In this document: positions 1 through 5,045 of the stretch, in pieces | Position numbering within the stretch: position 1 is the stretch's first letter | Layout: every line of letters starts with the position of its first letter | From: Piscirickettsiaceae bacterium | GTDB lineage: Bacteria > Pseudomonadota > Gammaproteobacteria > Nitrosococcales > Methylophagaceae | DNA length: 5,329 bases | Direction: 5' to 3' | NCBI GenBank assembly: GCA_030627065.1 | Contig: DAOUSV010000116.1 | Location: 1 to 5,329 of the forward strand | Made by a program: the position numbers and the translations under genes | Notes under the pieces: generated by a model | The model's database searches: none | Told to the model about the DNA's origin: nothing | What the model saw: the letters and a program-made list of their open reading frames with translations, nothing else

Positions 1-169
1 CATGGTGGTGGGCAAGACTTACAGTTTCCACATCATGATAATGAAATAGCCCAATCAGAACGAAACCATTATGCATCCAGTATTTAACTGATTTACAGCC
101 ATGAGCACCTTCTGATTGGGCTATTTCATTTTCATGATGTGGAAACTGTAAGTCTTGCCCACCACCATG
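1..169. repeat. 60-bp inverted repeat (fold-back) within cysS
   Basis: Positions 1-60 are the reverse complement of 110-169 at 59 of 60 positions; the one mismatch pairs 39 with 131. The spacer 61-109 is unique. The right arm and the spacer are genuine cysS sequence on the minus strand, encoding the conserved GGGxDLxFPHHEN region and then about 16 plausible residues ending in WMHNGF. The left arm repeats that region in the opposite orientation, where a typical cysS would continue toward KMSKS. The left arm still pairs at position 1, so the repeat may extend beyond the window. A template-switch chimera from amplification or an assembly fold-back at a contig end is the likeliest cause. A real inverted duplication breaking cysS is possible. 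Confidence 0.95.
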
Positions 170-838
170 AATATCAAAATGCTCGCCTAAACACGTTGCT
201 GACATTGCTGAACATTCAATATGCCAACCTGGACGACCTCGACCCCACGGTGAATCCCATGCGGGTTCTTCGGGCTTTGCGGCTTTCCATAATACAAAAT
301 CTAGTGGATCATTTTTAGCGTCATTAACGGCAACACGCTCACCACTGCGTAATTCATCAATATTACGGCCTGATAATTTGCCATAACCTTCAAATTCACT
401 TACATCGTAATACACATCACCATTCTCAGCGGCATAGGCATAACCTTTGGCAATCAAGGTTTCGATCATGGTAATCATTTCAGCCATTGCTTCAGTTGCT
501 TTTGGCTCTTGATCCGGTCGAATCACGCCTAATGCATCAGCATCTTGATGCATTTCAGCAATATTACGCTCCGTTAACGCTTGAATACTTTCGCCATTTT
601 CATTCGCTCTGGCAATAATTTTATCGTCGATATCGGTAATGTTACGAATATAGGTCACATCATATCCACTGGCTCGTAAATAGCGCGTCACCACGTCAAA
701 TACCACCATCACTCGCGCATGACCCACATGGCAAAGATCGTAAACAGTCATGCCACACACATACAGTTTGACCTTGCCGGGCTCTATTGGCGTAAAGACT
801 TCTTTCTGTTTAGTCAGGCTATTATGTATTTGTAGCAT
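1..838 (-). CDS. cysS: Cysteinyl-tRNA synthetase, 3' part missing or disrupted
   Basis: Class I aminoacyl-tRNA synthetase that attaches cysteine to tRNA-Cys in the cytoplasm. Translation from the ATG at 838-836 gives MLQIHNSL. Next come C28 in the CGMTVYDLCHVGH block (HIGH-type motif at residues 37-40), the NITDIDDKI segment near 66-74, and C209 in HIECSAM. The FPHHENE segment follows, with H234 and E238. C28, C209, H234 and E238 match the four zinc ligands of the E. coli enzyme at the same numbering, so the start is well fixed. Homology runs to about residue 259 (WMHNGF, near position 62). From there the frame stays open but reads an inverted copy of the gene's own sequence, giving residues unlike the family. 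The KMSKS loop, expected near residue 266, and the tRNA-binding C-terminal domain are absent. The gene is divergent from the cyclophilin gene, and its ribosome binding site is only a weak AGAG about 7 nt upstream. Confidence 0.95.
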   Translation of the reverse strand, partial: MLQIHNSLTKQKEVFTPIEPGKVKLYVCGMTVYDLCHVGHARVMVVFDVVTRYLRASGYDVTYIRNITDIDDKIIARANENGESIQALTERNIAEMHQDADALGVIRPDQEPKATEAMAEMITMIETLIAKGYAYAAENGDVYYDVSEFEGYGKLSGRNIDELRSGERVAVNDAKNDPLDFVLWKAAKPEEPAWDSPWGRGRPGWHIECSAMSATCLGEHFDIHGGGQDLQFPHHENEIAQSEGAHGCKSVKYWMHNGFVLIGLFHYHDVETVSLAHHH

Positions 839-961
839 ATGGATTCTCTAATGTTTGTATTTATGGGCTATTTTACGACATGTCGACCATGAAAAATACC
901 ACTTAAATTCCTATTTGCTCTATCATGTTCGTTTTATTCTTAAAATTTGGATACTATTGTT
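839..961. promoter_or_regulatory. Divergent intergenic region between cysS and the cyclophilin gene
   Basis: This 123-bp AT-rich gap must hold the start signals for two divergent genes. Toward cysS, a TAAAAT on the minus strand (875-870) would fit a -10 box with a leader of about 25 nt, but no good -35 box is seen. A perfect 10-bp palindrome (cgacatgtcg, 876-885) lies directly upstream of it and could be an operator or chance. Toward the cyclophilin gene, TTGCTC (915-920) and TAAAAT (941-946) are the best boxes, but their 20-bp spacing is long. The assignments rest only on similarity to sigma-70 hexamers. Confidence 0.3.
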
Positions 962-1546
962 ATGAAACTATTTTATCGCTTCTTTGCGACCGTCTTGTTA
1001 ACAATCTATTCACTGACTGTCTATGCTGAAGGAGACACCACTTTGCCACAAGTAAAACTTGAAACAAATCACGGCGATATCATAATTGAATTGAACTCAG
1101 AAAAAGCGCCAAATACGGTTACTAACTTTTTGAGCTATGTTGAAGAAGGCTATTATGATGGCACTGTTTTTCATCGTGTTATTGAAAACTTTATGATTCA
1201 AGGTGGTGGATTCACTGCTGATTTGGCGAAAAAGCCAACGCATGCCGCTATCAAAAATGAAGCAAATAACGGCTTAAGCAATGTGCCTGGTTCTATTGCA
1301 ATGGCGCGTACAGGCGACCCACACTCGGCAACTGCACAGTTTTTTATCAATACAGTTGATAATAACTTTCTCAACTTTCAAGGTGAGGAAGGCGCAGCAT
1401 GGGGTTATGCGGTATTTGGTCAAGTAATTGAAGGTATGGATGTAGTTGATGCTATTCGTTCTGTTGAAACGGGCAGTAGAGGTCCGTTCCCTACAGATGT
1501 TCCTGTTGAAGATGTTGTCATCAATAAAGCTAGCGTTGTTGAATAA
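962..1546 (+). CDS. Exported cyclophilin-type peptidyl-prolyl cis-trans isomerase
   Basis: Catalyses cis-trans isomerisation of X-Pro bonds to assist protein folding. The 194-residue product opens with a typical Sec signal peptide: basic MKLFYR, a hydrophobic stretch to about residue 20, and a likely VYA|EG cut after A22. The enzyme therefore probably works in the periplasm. The cyclophilin core follows, with VFHRVI (R72 the catalytic arginine), FMIQGGGF (77-84), the IKNEANNGL loop (97-105), IAMAR (112-116) and QFFIN (126-130). Both cyclophilin sub-types of E. coli are similar; the core (NEANNGL, PHSATAQFFIN, FLNFQGE) looks nearer to cytoplasmic PpiB, while the signal peptide matches PpiA, so I give no symbol. 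The ATG at 962 is preferred over the in-frame TTG at 947: it puts the signal peptide at the N-terminus, and a GGA lies 11 nt upstream. A hairpin separates it from lpxH. Confidence 0.95.
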   Translation: MKLFYRFFATVLLTIYSLTVYAEGDTTLPQVKLETNHGDIIIELNSEKAPNTVTNFLSYVEEGYYDGTVFHRVIENFMIQGGGFTADLAKKPTHAAIKNEANNGLSNVPGSIAMARTGDPHSATAQFFINTVDNNFLNFQGEEGAAWGYAVFGQVIEGMDVVDAIRSVETGSRGPFPTDVPVEDVVINKASVVE

Positions 1547-1556
1547 ATTCTAATCT

Positions 1557-1597
1557 AGCTCCATACCTAATATCTTTTAGGTATGGAGTTGTTATTT
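1557..1597 (+). terminator. Intrinsic terminator or attenuator between the cyclophilin gene and lpxH
   Basis: A perfect 12-bp stem, ctccatacctaa (1559-1570) with ttaggtatggag (1577-1588), closes a 6-nt loop. One G-U and one A-U pair extend it to 1557/1590. A T-rich run (ttgttattt, 1589-1597) follows. The shape is that of a rho-independent terminator, though the stem is only moderately GC-rich and the tract is interrupted. It ends just before the lpxH ATG at 1602, so lpxH would depend on read-through or on a promoter inside the cyclophilin gene. Confidence 0.75.
1585..1588 (+). promoter_or_regulatory. lpxH ribosome binding site inside the hairpin stem
   Basis: GGAG at 1585-1588 is the only Shine-Dalgarno-like sequence upstream of lpxH. 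It lies 13 nt from the ATG, longer than usual, and forms the end of the 3' arm of the preceding hairpin, paired with CTCC at 1559-1562. If the hairpin forms in the transcript, the site is masked. The lpxH start itself is secure by family comparison. Confidence 0.5.
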
Positions 1598-1601
1598 ACT
1601 C

Positions 1602-2333
1602 ATGTCTACCCTCTTCATTTCAGATCTACACCTTAGCCCTACAGACTCCGCTCGCATTCAACTTATCGTCAACTTCCTTAAGACAGAAACTAAAGGTGTT
1701 AATGCGCTTTATATTCTCGGTGACCTGTTTAATACGTGGTTAGGTGATGATATTGTTCCCACTGAATTTGAGCCGTTAATTGAACAGCTACAACGGCTCC
1801 AGCAGTCGGGCATTAAAACCTATCTAATGGTGGGCAATCGTGACTTTATGATGGGTAAGAACTTTGCTCATCGTGCTGCTTGTGAATTGCTTGATGATAC
1901 TTGTGTGATTGATTTATACGGTAAAAAAACATTACTGATGCATGGCGATACATTATGTATTGATGATCTAGCTTATCAACGCTACCGTAAATGGTCTCGT
2001 AACAAACTCTTACAATGGTGTTTTTTACATCTATCAGCCAATTATCGACAAGGTGTTTCTGATAAGATAAAGCAAAAAAGTCGCCAACAAAAACAGCATA
2101 AATCAGCGATAATTATGGATGTAAATCCCGATGAAGTAGTACGCATAATGAAGAAGTTTGATGTATCACAACTCATTCATGGGCATACTCATCGCCCTGC
2201 TATCCATTCATTTTATGTTGATGGCAAAGCAGTACTGCGACTTGTTTTAGGTGATTGGGATACGCAAGTGAGTGTTTTAAAATGCAATAGCCAACAATGT
2301 GAATTGATTGACCATCGCATTACAAAGAGTTAA
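1602..2333 (+). CDS. lpxH: UDP-2,3-diacylglucosamine diphosphatase
   Basis: Hydrolyses UDP-2,3-diacylglucosamine to 2,3-diacylglucosamine 1-phosphate (lipid X) and UMP, the fourth step of lipid A synthesis, as a peripheral enzyme on the inner face of the cytoplasmic membrane. The 243-residue sequence carries the metallophosphoesterase signature: D8 and H10 (ISDLHL), D41 (LGDLF), N79-R80-D81 (GNRD), H114 (MHGD) and H195/H197 (HGHTH). Each falls at the residue number of its E. coli counterpart, which fixes the ATG start despite a poor ribosome binding site. The basic helical stretch around 127-167 matches the cap or insertion region that binds acyl chains in known LpxH structures. It sits downstream of the cyclophilin gene, as in E. 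coli (ppiB-lpxH), and is probably co-transcribed by read-through of the intervening hairpin. Its stop overlaps that of convergent dsbC by 4 bp. Confidence 0.97.
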   Translation: MSTLFISDLHLSPTDSARIQLIVNFLKTETKGVNALYILGDLFNTWLGDDIVPTEFEPLIEQLQRLQQSGIKTYLMVGNRDFMMGKNFAHRAACELLDDTCVIDLYGKKTLLMHGDTLCIDDLAYQRYRKWSRNKLLQWCFLHLSANYRQGVSDKIKQKSRQQKQHKSAIIMDVNPDEVVRIMKKFDVSQLIHGHTHRPAIHSFYVDGKAVLRLVLGDWDTQVSVLKCNSQQCELIDHRITKS

Positions 2334-3043
2334 CTAGCCGCTTTACTATCCAATAGTTTTTTCAAACGAGCCGGTGGCACATAGCCTGGTAACATTTCAC
2401 CACTGTCTAAGAATAGTGATGGCGTACCTGTCACGCCTAAGCGTCGACCTAATTCATATTGTGCCTGTACAGGTGATTTACAATCCTCTGAATGGACATC
2501 CCGACCATTTTTAGCATCTGTCATCGCTTGTTGGCGATCTGTAGAACACCACACAGCTTCTGCTTTTTCAAATGCTTCAGAATCAATACCTGCACGAGGG
2601 AATGCTAAGTAGCGAATACGTATGCCTAGTGCATTATATTCTGCCATTTGATTATGTAATTTACGACAGTAACCACAGTCAATATCGGTAAATACAGTTA
2701 AATTATAATCTGTCTTTTTCGGCTCATAAACGACCATATCTGCTTCATTCAAGGCATTAAGTGCATTTTTTCTTAGGCTAACACGCTTATTTTCTGTGAT
2801 ATTTTCACGGCTTTGCAGTTCAATCACATCCCCTTGAAAAACATATTGCATATCTTCGGAGAAATAAACAATCTCACCTTTAATAATAACTTCATACAAG
2901 CCTGTATTTGCCACTGGTTCAATACTTTCAACCGTCACATTAGGCATTATTTCTTTTAATTTTTCTCTCATTTCAGCATTATCAGCATGTGCCAATCCTA
3001 CCCAAGCCATCAGTGGTAACCATAAAAGGTGTCGTTTCAACAT
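2330..3043 (-). CDS. dsbC: Periplasmic thiol:disulfide interchange protein DsbC
   Basis: Disulfide isomerase that reshuffles wrong disulfide bonds in exported proteins and is kept reduced by the inner-membrane protein DsbD. The 237-residue precursor has a signal peptide (MLKR, a hydrophobic run, likely cut AHA|DN after A20). Next come an N-terminal dimerisation domain of about 21-85, a linker, and a thioredoxin-fold catalytic domain. The active site is C123-G-Y-C126, the CGYC form usual for DsbC. C166 and C188 correspond to the second, structural disulfide. The cis-proline loop is T207-P208 (GVTGTPSLF). Length matches E. coli DsbC (236 residues). The start is supported by AAGGA (3054-3050) 6 nt upstream. 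It lies 9 nt after yajQ and is very likely co-transcribed with it. DsbG is a less likely identity. Confidence 0.96.
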   Translation of the reverse strand: MLKRHLLWLPLMAWVGLAHADNAEMREKLKEIMPNVTVESIEPVANTGLYEVIIKGEIVYFSEDMQYVFQGDVIELQSRENITENKRVSLRKNALNALNEADMVVYEPKKTDYNLTVFTDIDCGYCRKLHNQMAEYNALGIRIRYLAFPRAGIDSEAFEKAEAVWCSTDRQQAMTDAKNGRDVHSEDCKSPVQAQYELGRRLGVTGTPSLFLDSGEMLPGYVPPARLKKLLDSKAAS

Positions 3044-3049
3044 GGTTTA

Positions 3050-3054
3050 TCCTT
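3050..3054 (-). promoter_or_regulatory. dsbC ribosome binding site overlapping the yajQ stop
   Basis: On the minus strand AAGGA (3054-3050) lies 6 nt before the dsbC ATG and shares bases with the TAA stop of yajQ (3055-3053). This supports translational coupling of yajQ and dsbC. Confidence 0.8.
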
Positions 3055-3538
3055 AATCTCTAAAATTATTAAATTGTAATGGCATGTCAATATCATCATT
3101 ATCGCGTAATAATGCCATCACACCTTGTAAATCATCACGTTTTTTACCCGTTACTCGTACACTTTCGCCTTGTACGGCCGCTTGAACTTTAGATTTACTA
3201 GATTTTATCATTTTGACGATCTTGCGTGATAAATCACTATCAATACCTTCACGAACGACAATATCTTGCTTACGCATTTTGCCATTCCCCACTGAATCTT
3301 TAACTTCTAAACAATTAACTTCAATCTTACGGTTTACTAATTTAAGTCGTAAAATATCCTGTACTTGATCAAGTTGAAAATCACTTTCGGCATGCAATGT
3401 CAGCACTTTGTCTGACTGTTCAACTTTGGCATCAGTTCCCCGAAAATCAAAGCGATTTCCTATTTCACGATTTGCCTGATCAACCGCATTGGTTAATTCG
3501 TGTTTATCAATTTCTGACACAATATCAAATGAAGGCAT
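3053..3538 (-). CDS. yajQ: YajQ family nucleotide-binding protein
   Basis: Member of the YajQ (UPF0234, DUF520) family, small cytoplasmic proteins with two ferredoxin-like domains. Family members bind nucleotides and RNA, and one in Xanthomonas is a cyclic di-GMP effector; the role in this organism cannot be read from sequence. The 161-residue product matches the family length (E. coli about 163). It shows the hallmark N-terminus MPSFDIVSEID, the NRFDFRGTD segment near 28-36, a RKIVKMIKSSKSKVQA helix-strand region near 105-120, VRVTGKKRDDLQ near 127-138, and the C-terminal PLQFNNFRD. The start is fixed by AGGAG (3549-3545) 6 nt upstream. It lies between xerD and dsbC, two genes that are near neighbours in E. 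coli and pseudomonads, so its place here is a local rearrangement. It probably forms a two-gene unit with dsbC. Confidence 0.96.
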   Translation of the reverse strand: MPSFDIVSEIDKHELTNAVDQANREIGNRFDFRGTDAKVEQSDKVLTLHAESDFQLDQVQDILRLKLVNRKIEVNCLEVKDSVGNGKMRKQDIVVREGIDSDLSRKIVKMIKSSKSKVQAAVQGESVRVTGKKRDDLQGVMALLRDNDDIDMPLQFNNFRD

Positions 3539-3582
3539 TACTCACTCCTGAATATACTAGTTAGTCGCGTAGTTTACCACTA

Positions 3583-3700
3583 TACCCGTTATCATTTAAG
3601 GTGCAGGTTTTTAGTGCTTATAATAGCCGTGATAGCAAGCTATATTATTGATGTAATAGTCATTCTATTGCTCAATAATATAACACCGCTAGCACGGGTA
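3583..3700. mobile_element. Candidate miniature inverted-repeat element in the xerD-yajQ gap
   Basis: The 165-bp gap between yajQ and xerD holds TACCCGT (3583-3589) and its inverted copy ACGGGTA (3694-3700). Each is flanked by TA (3581-3582 and 3701-3702), so the inverted match reads as 9 bp in all. A 118-bp non-coding segment with inverted ends next to TA is what an IS630/Tc1-like miniature element with a TA target duplication would look like. The inner 3627-3697 part is itself strongly palindromic. No transposase is present and no second copy occurs in the window. The mobile interpretation is inference; an intergenic REP-like element or a plain mRNA 3'-end structure would also fit. Confidence 0.4.
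3627..3697. repeat. Long imperfect palindrome just downstream of xerD
   Basis: This 71-bp segment folds on itself through four paired blocks: ccgtg/cacgg (3627-3631 with 3693-3697), tagc/gcta (3633-3636 with 3688-3691), tatattattga/tcaataatata (3641-3651 with 3672-3682) and aatag/ctatt (3655-3659 with 3665-3669). A 5-nt apical loop and small internal bulges remain. It begins 6 nt after the xerD stop on the minus strand. No T-run follows in either direction, so it is not a standard intrinsic terminator, but it could protect the xerD mRNA end. Confidence 0.8.
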
Positions 3701-3703
3701 TAT

Positions 3704-4615
3704 TTAGCCTCGTGGATGATGCTCGGTATGTAGGCTCTTCAAACGTTCTTTTGCTACATGGGTATAGATTTGTGTGGTTGATAAGTCTGAATGACCTAAT
3801 AATAGCTGAACCACACGTAAATCAGCACCATGGTTCAATAAGTGTGTTGCAAAGGCATGACGTAATGTATGTGGTGATAAGTCTTTCTCAATCATTGCTT
3901 GCTTGGCATAGCGTTTAATCAAATACCAAAATGCTTGCCGAGTCATACCCTTACCGCGATTTGTCGGGAATAAATCATCGCTAAGCTGACCATTCAATAT
4001 AGCAGGACGTCCTTCGATTAGATAATCTTGTAGCCAATCTAATGCAATTTCACCGAGAGGGACTAGTCGTTCTTTATTGCCCTTGCCAACACAGCGTACT
4101 AAGCCTTGTCGCATATTCACTTGTTCGATTTTTAAGGCTATTAATTCCGATACACGTAAACCTGTTGCATACAGTACTTCAAGCATAGTGCGATCTCGCA
4201 AACCTAATGCCTGGACTGTATCTGGTTGTACCAGCAAATCTTCAACTTCTTGCTCGGTCAAACTAGTGGGTAATGAGCGGCCGATGCGTGGTGATTCAAT
4301 TTGAACCGTAGGATCTGATTCTCGTAACTCTTCGCGGCATAAATAGCGATAGAATCGACGTAGACTGGATAATAAGCGTGCGTCACTACGCACTTTACTG
4401 CCATTACGTATCCGTTCACTTTGGTATTTGAGAATGTCTTGTCGTGTTGCTGATGATAAATTAGTCTCGAGCTTTGCTAACCATGTGGCAAAAGCAATAA
4501 GATCGCGTTGATACGCTTCAACTGTATTTTTACTTAAGCCAGATTCTAGCCATAGTGAGTCGAGGAACTCTTGCAAGTAACGAGGAGATTCAATCTTTTT
4601 CTCTGTATTTATCAT
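3704..4615 (-). CDS. xerD: Site-specific tyrosine recombinase XerD
   Basis: Acts with XerC at the chromosomal dif site, under FtsK control, to resolve chromosome dimers before cell division. The 303-residue protein has the N-terminal SAM-like core-binding domain (about 11-100, with TVEAYQRDL and ARLLSSLRRFYRYL) and the C-terminal catalytic domain. All catalytic residues are present: R154 (ATGLRVSEL), K178 (GKGNKERLVPLG), H249 and R252 (SPHTLRHAF), H275 (LLGHSD) and nucleophile Y284 (TQIYTHV). The C-terminal HHPRG ending and the rplS and dsbC neighbourhood favour XerD over XerC. The chosen ATG gives an N-terminus a few residues longer than E. coli XerD. It has no Shine-Dalgarno sequence and lies 2 nt from the T-run of the rplS terminator, so expression must come from read-through or a very short leader. 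No other ATG suits. Confidence 0.97.
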   Translation of the reverse strand: MINTEKKIESPRYLQEFLDSLWLESGLSKNTVEAYQRDLIAFATWLAKLETNLSSATRQDILKYQSERIRNGSKVRSDARLLSSLRRFYRYLCREELRESDPTVQIESPRIGRSLPTSLTEQEVEDLLVQPDTVQALGLRDRTMLEVLYATGLRVSELIALKIEQVNMRQGLVRCVGKGNKERLVPLGEIALDWLQDYLIEGRPAILNGQLSDDLFPTNRGKGMTRQAFWYLIKRYAKQAMIEKDLSPHTLRHAFATHLLNHGADLRVVQLLLGHSDLSTTQIYTHVAKERLKSLHTEHHPRG

Positions 4616-4617
4616 AC

Positions 4618-4650
4618 AAAAAAGGGCATGACTAATATAGTCATGCCCTT
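4618..4650 (-). terminator. Intrinsic terminator of the trmD-rplS transcript
   Basis: On the minus strand a 12-bp stem (4650-4639 with 4633-4622, including a GGGCATGACT/AGTCATGCCC core) closes a 5-nt loop. It runs into six T residues (4623-4618). This is a strong rho-independent terminator 43 nt after the rplS stop. The T-run ends 2 nt before the xerD ATG, so the same structure forms the immediate upstream region of xerD. Confidence 0.92.
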
Positions 4651-4661
4651 CTTAAACTGTT

Positions 4662-4682
4662 TAGGATCAATAAATGATCCTA
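4662..4682. repeat. Small hairpin between rplS and its terminator
   Basis: taggatca (4662-4669) and tgatccta (4675-4682) form a perfect 8-bp stem with a 5-nt loop, 11 nt after the rplS stop. No T-run follows on either strand, so it is not a terminator itself. It may protect the 3' end of the rplS message against exonucleases, or be chance. Confidence 0.6.
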
Positions 4683-4693
4683 GCAAGCGGGAT

Positions 4694-5041
4694 TTAACCC
4701 AATTTTTCTTTAATACGTGCTGCTTTACCAGTCAATTCACGTAAGTAGTAAAGTTTCGCGCGGCGAACATCACCACGACGTTTAACTTCAATACTAGCGA
4801 TTGCTTGGCTATGTGTTTGGAAAACACGTTCAACACCAACACCGTTAGAAATCTTACGTACTGTAAATGCTGAATGTAATCCACGATTACGGATAGCAAG
4901 TACAACACCTTCAAAGGCTTGCTCACGTTCACGATCGCCTTCTTTGATTCTTACTTTAACGATAACAGTATCGCCTGAAGAAAACGCAGGAAGATCCTGT
5001 TTCATTTGTTCAGCATTTAACTGATCAATAATATTACTCAT
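4694..5041 (-). CDS. rplS: 50S ribosomal protein L19
   Basis: Large-subunit ribosomal protein located at the interface with the 30S subunit. The 115-residue sequence has the same length as E. coli L19. It carries the family's conserved blocks: MSNIIDQLNAEQMKQD at the N-terminus, the GDTV strand near 23-26, AFEGVVLAIRNRGLHSAF near 42-59, TVRKISNGVGVERVFQTHS near 60-78, and a basic C-terminal tail (KRRGDVRRAKLYYLR, TGKAARIKEKLG). The start at 5041 is chosen over an upstream in-frame ATG because it matches the universal MSN start and has GGAG 7 nt upstream. It begins 4 nt after the trmD stop, as in the widespread rpsP-rimM-trmD-rplS operon, and ends before a strong terminator. Confidence 0.98.
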   Translation of the reverse strand: MSNIIDQLNAEQMKQDLPAFSSGDTVIVKVRIKEGDREREQAFEGVVLAIRNRGLHSAFTVRKISNGVGVERVFQTHSQAIASIEVKRRGDVRRAKLYYLRELTGKAARIKEKLG

Positions 5042-5045
5042 TGTA

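Noticed and set aside
1..87. Plus-strand open frame over the left inverted arm reading HGGGQDLQFPHH and so on
   Set aside because: It is the inverted copy of a cysS fragment and ends at a stop at 85-87, so it is not a separate gene.
876..885. Palindrome cgacatgtcg as a defined operator
   Set aside because: A 10-bp palindrome in an intergenic region is easily chance, and I recognise no regulator for it. It is mentioned only under the intergenic region.
947..961. TTG at 947 as the start of the cyclophilin, giving five more residues
   Set aside because: It would place acidic MDTIV before the signal peptide's basic start. The ATG at 962 gives a standard signal peptide and has a GGA upstream.
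3712..4304. Two short plus-strand open frames opposite xerD
   Set aside because: They lie antisense to a gene with complete catalytic residues, have no recognisable family and no convincing ribosome binding sites.
4662..4682. 8-bp hairpin after rplS as a terminator
   Set aside because: It lacks a T-run on either strand. The following 12-bp hairpin with six T residues is the evident terminator.
4732..4932. Short minus-strand open frame inside rplS in another frame
   Set aside because: It lies wholly within a clear L19 coding sequence and resembles no family.
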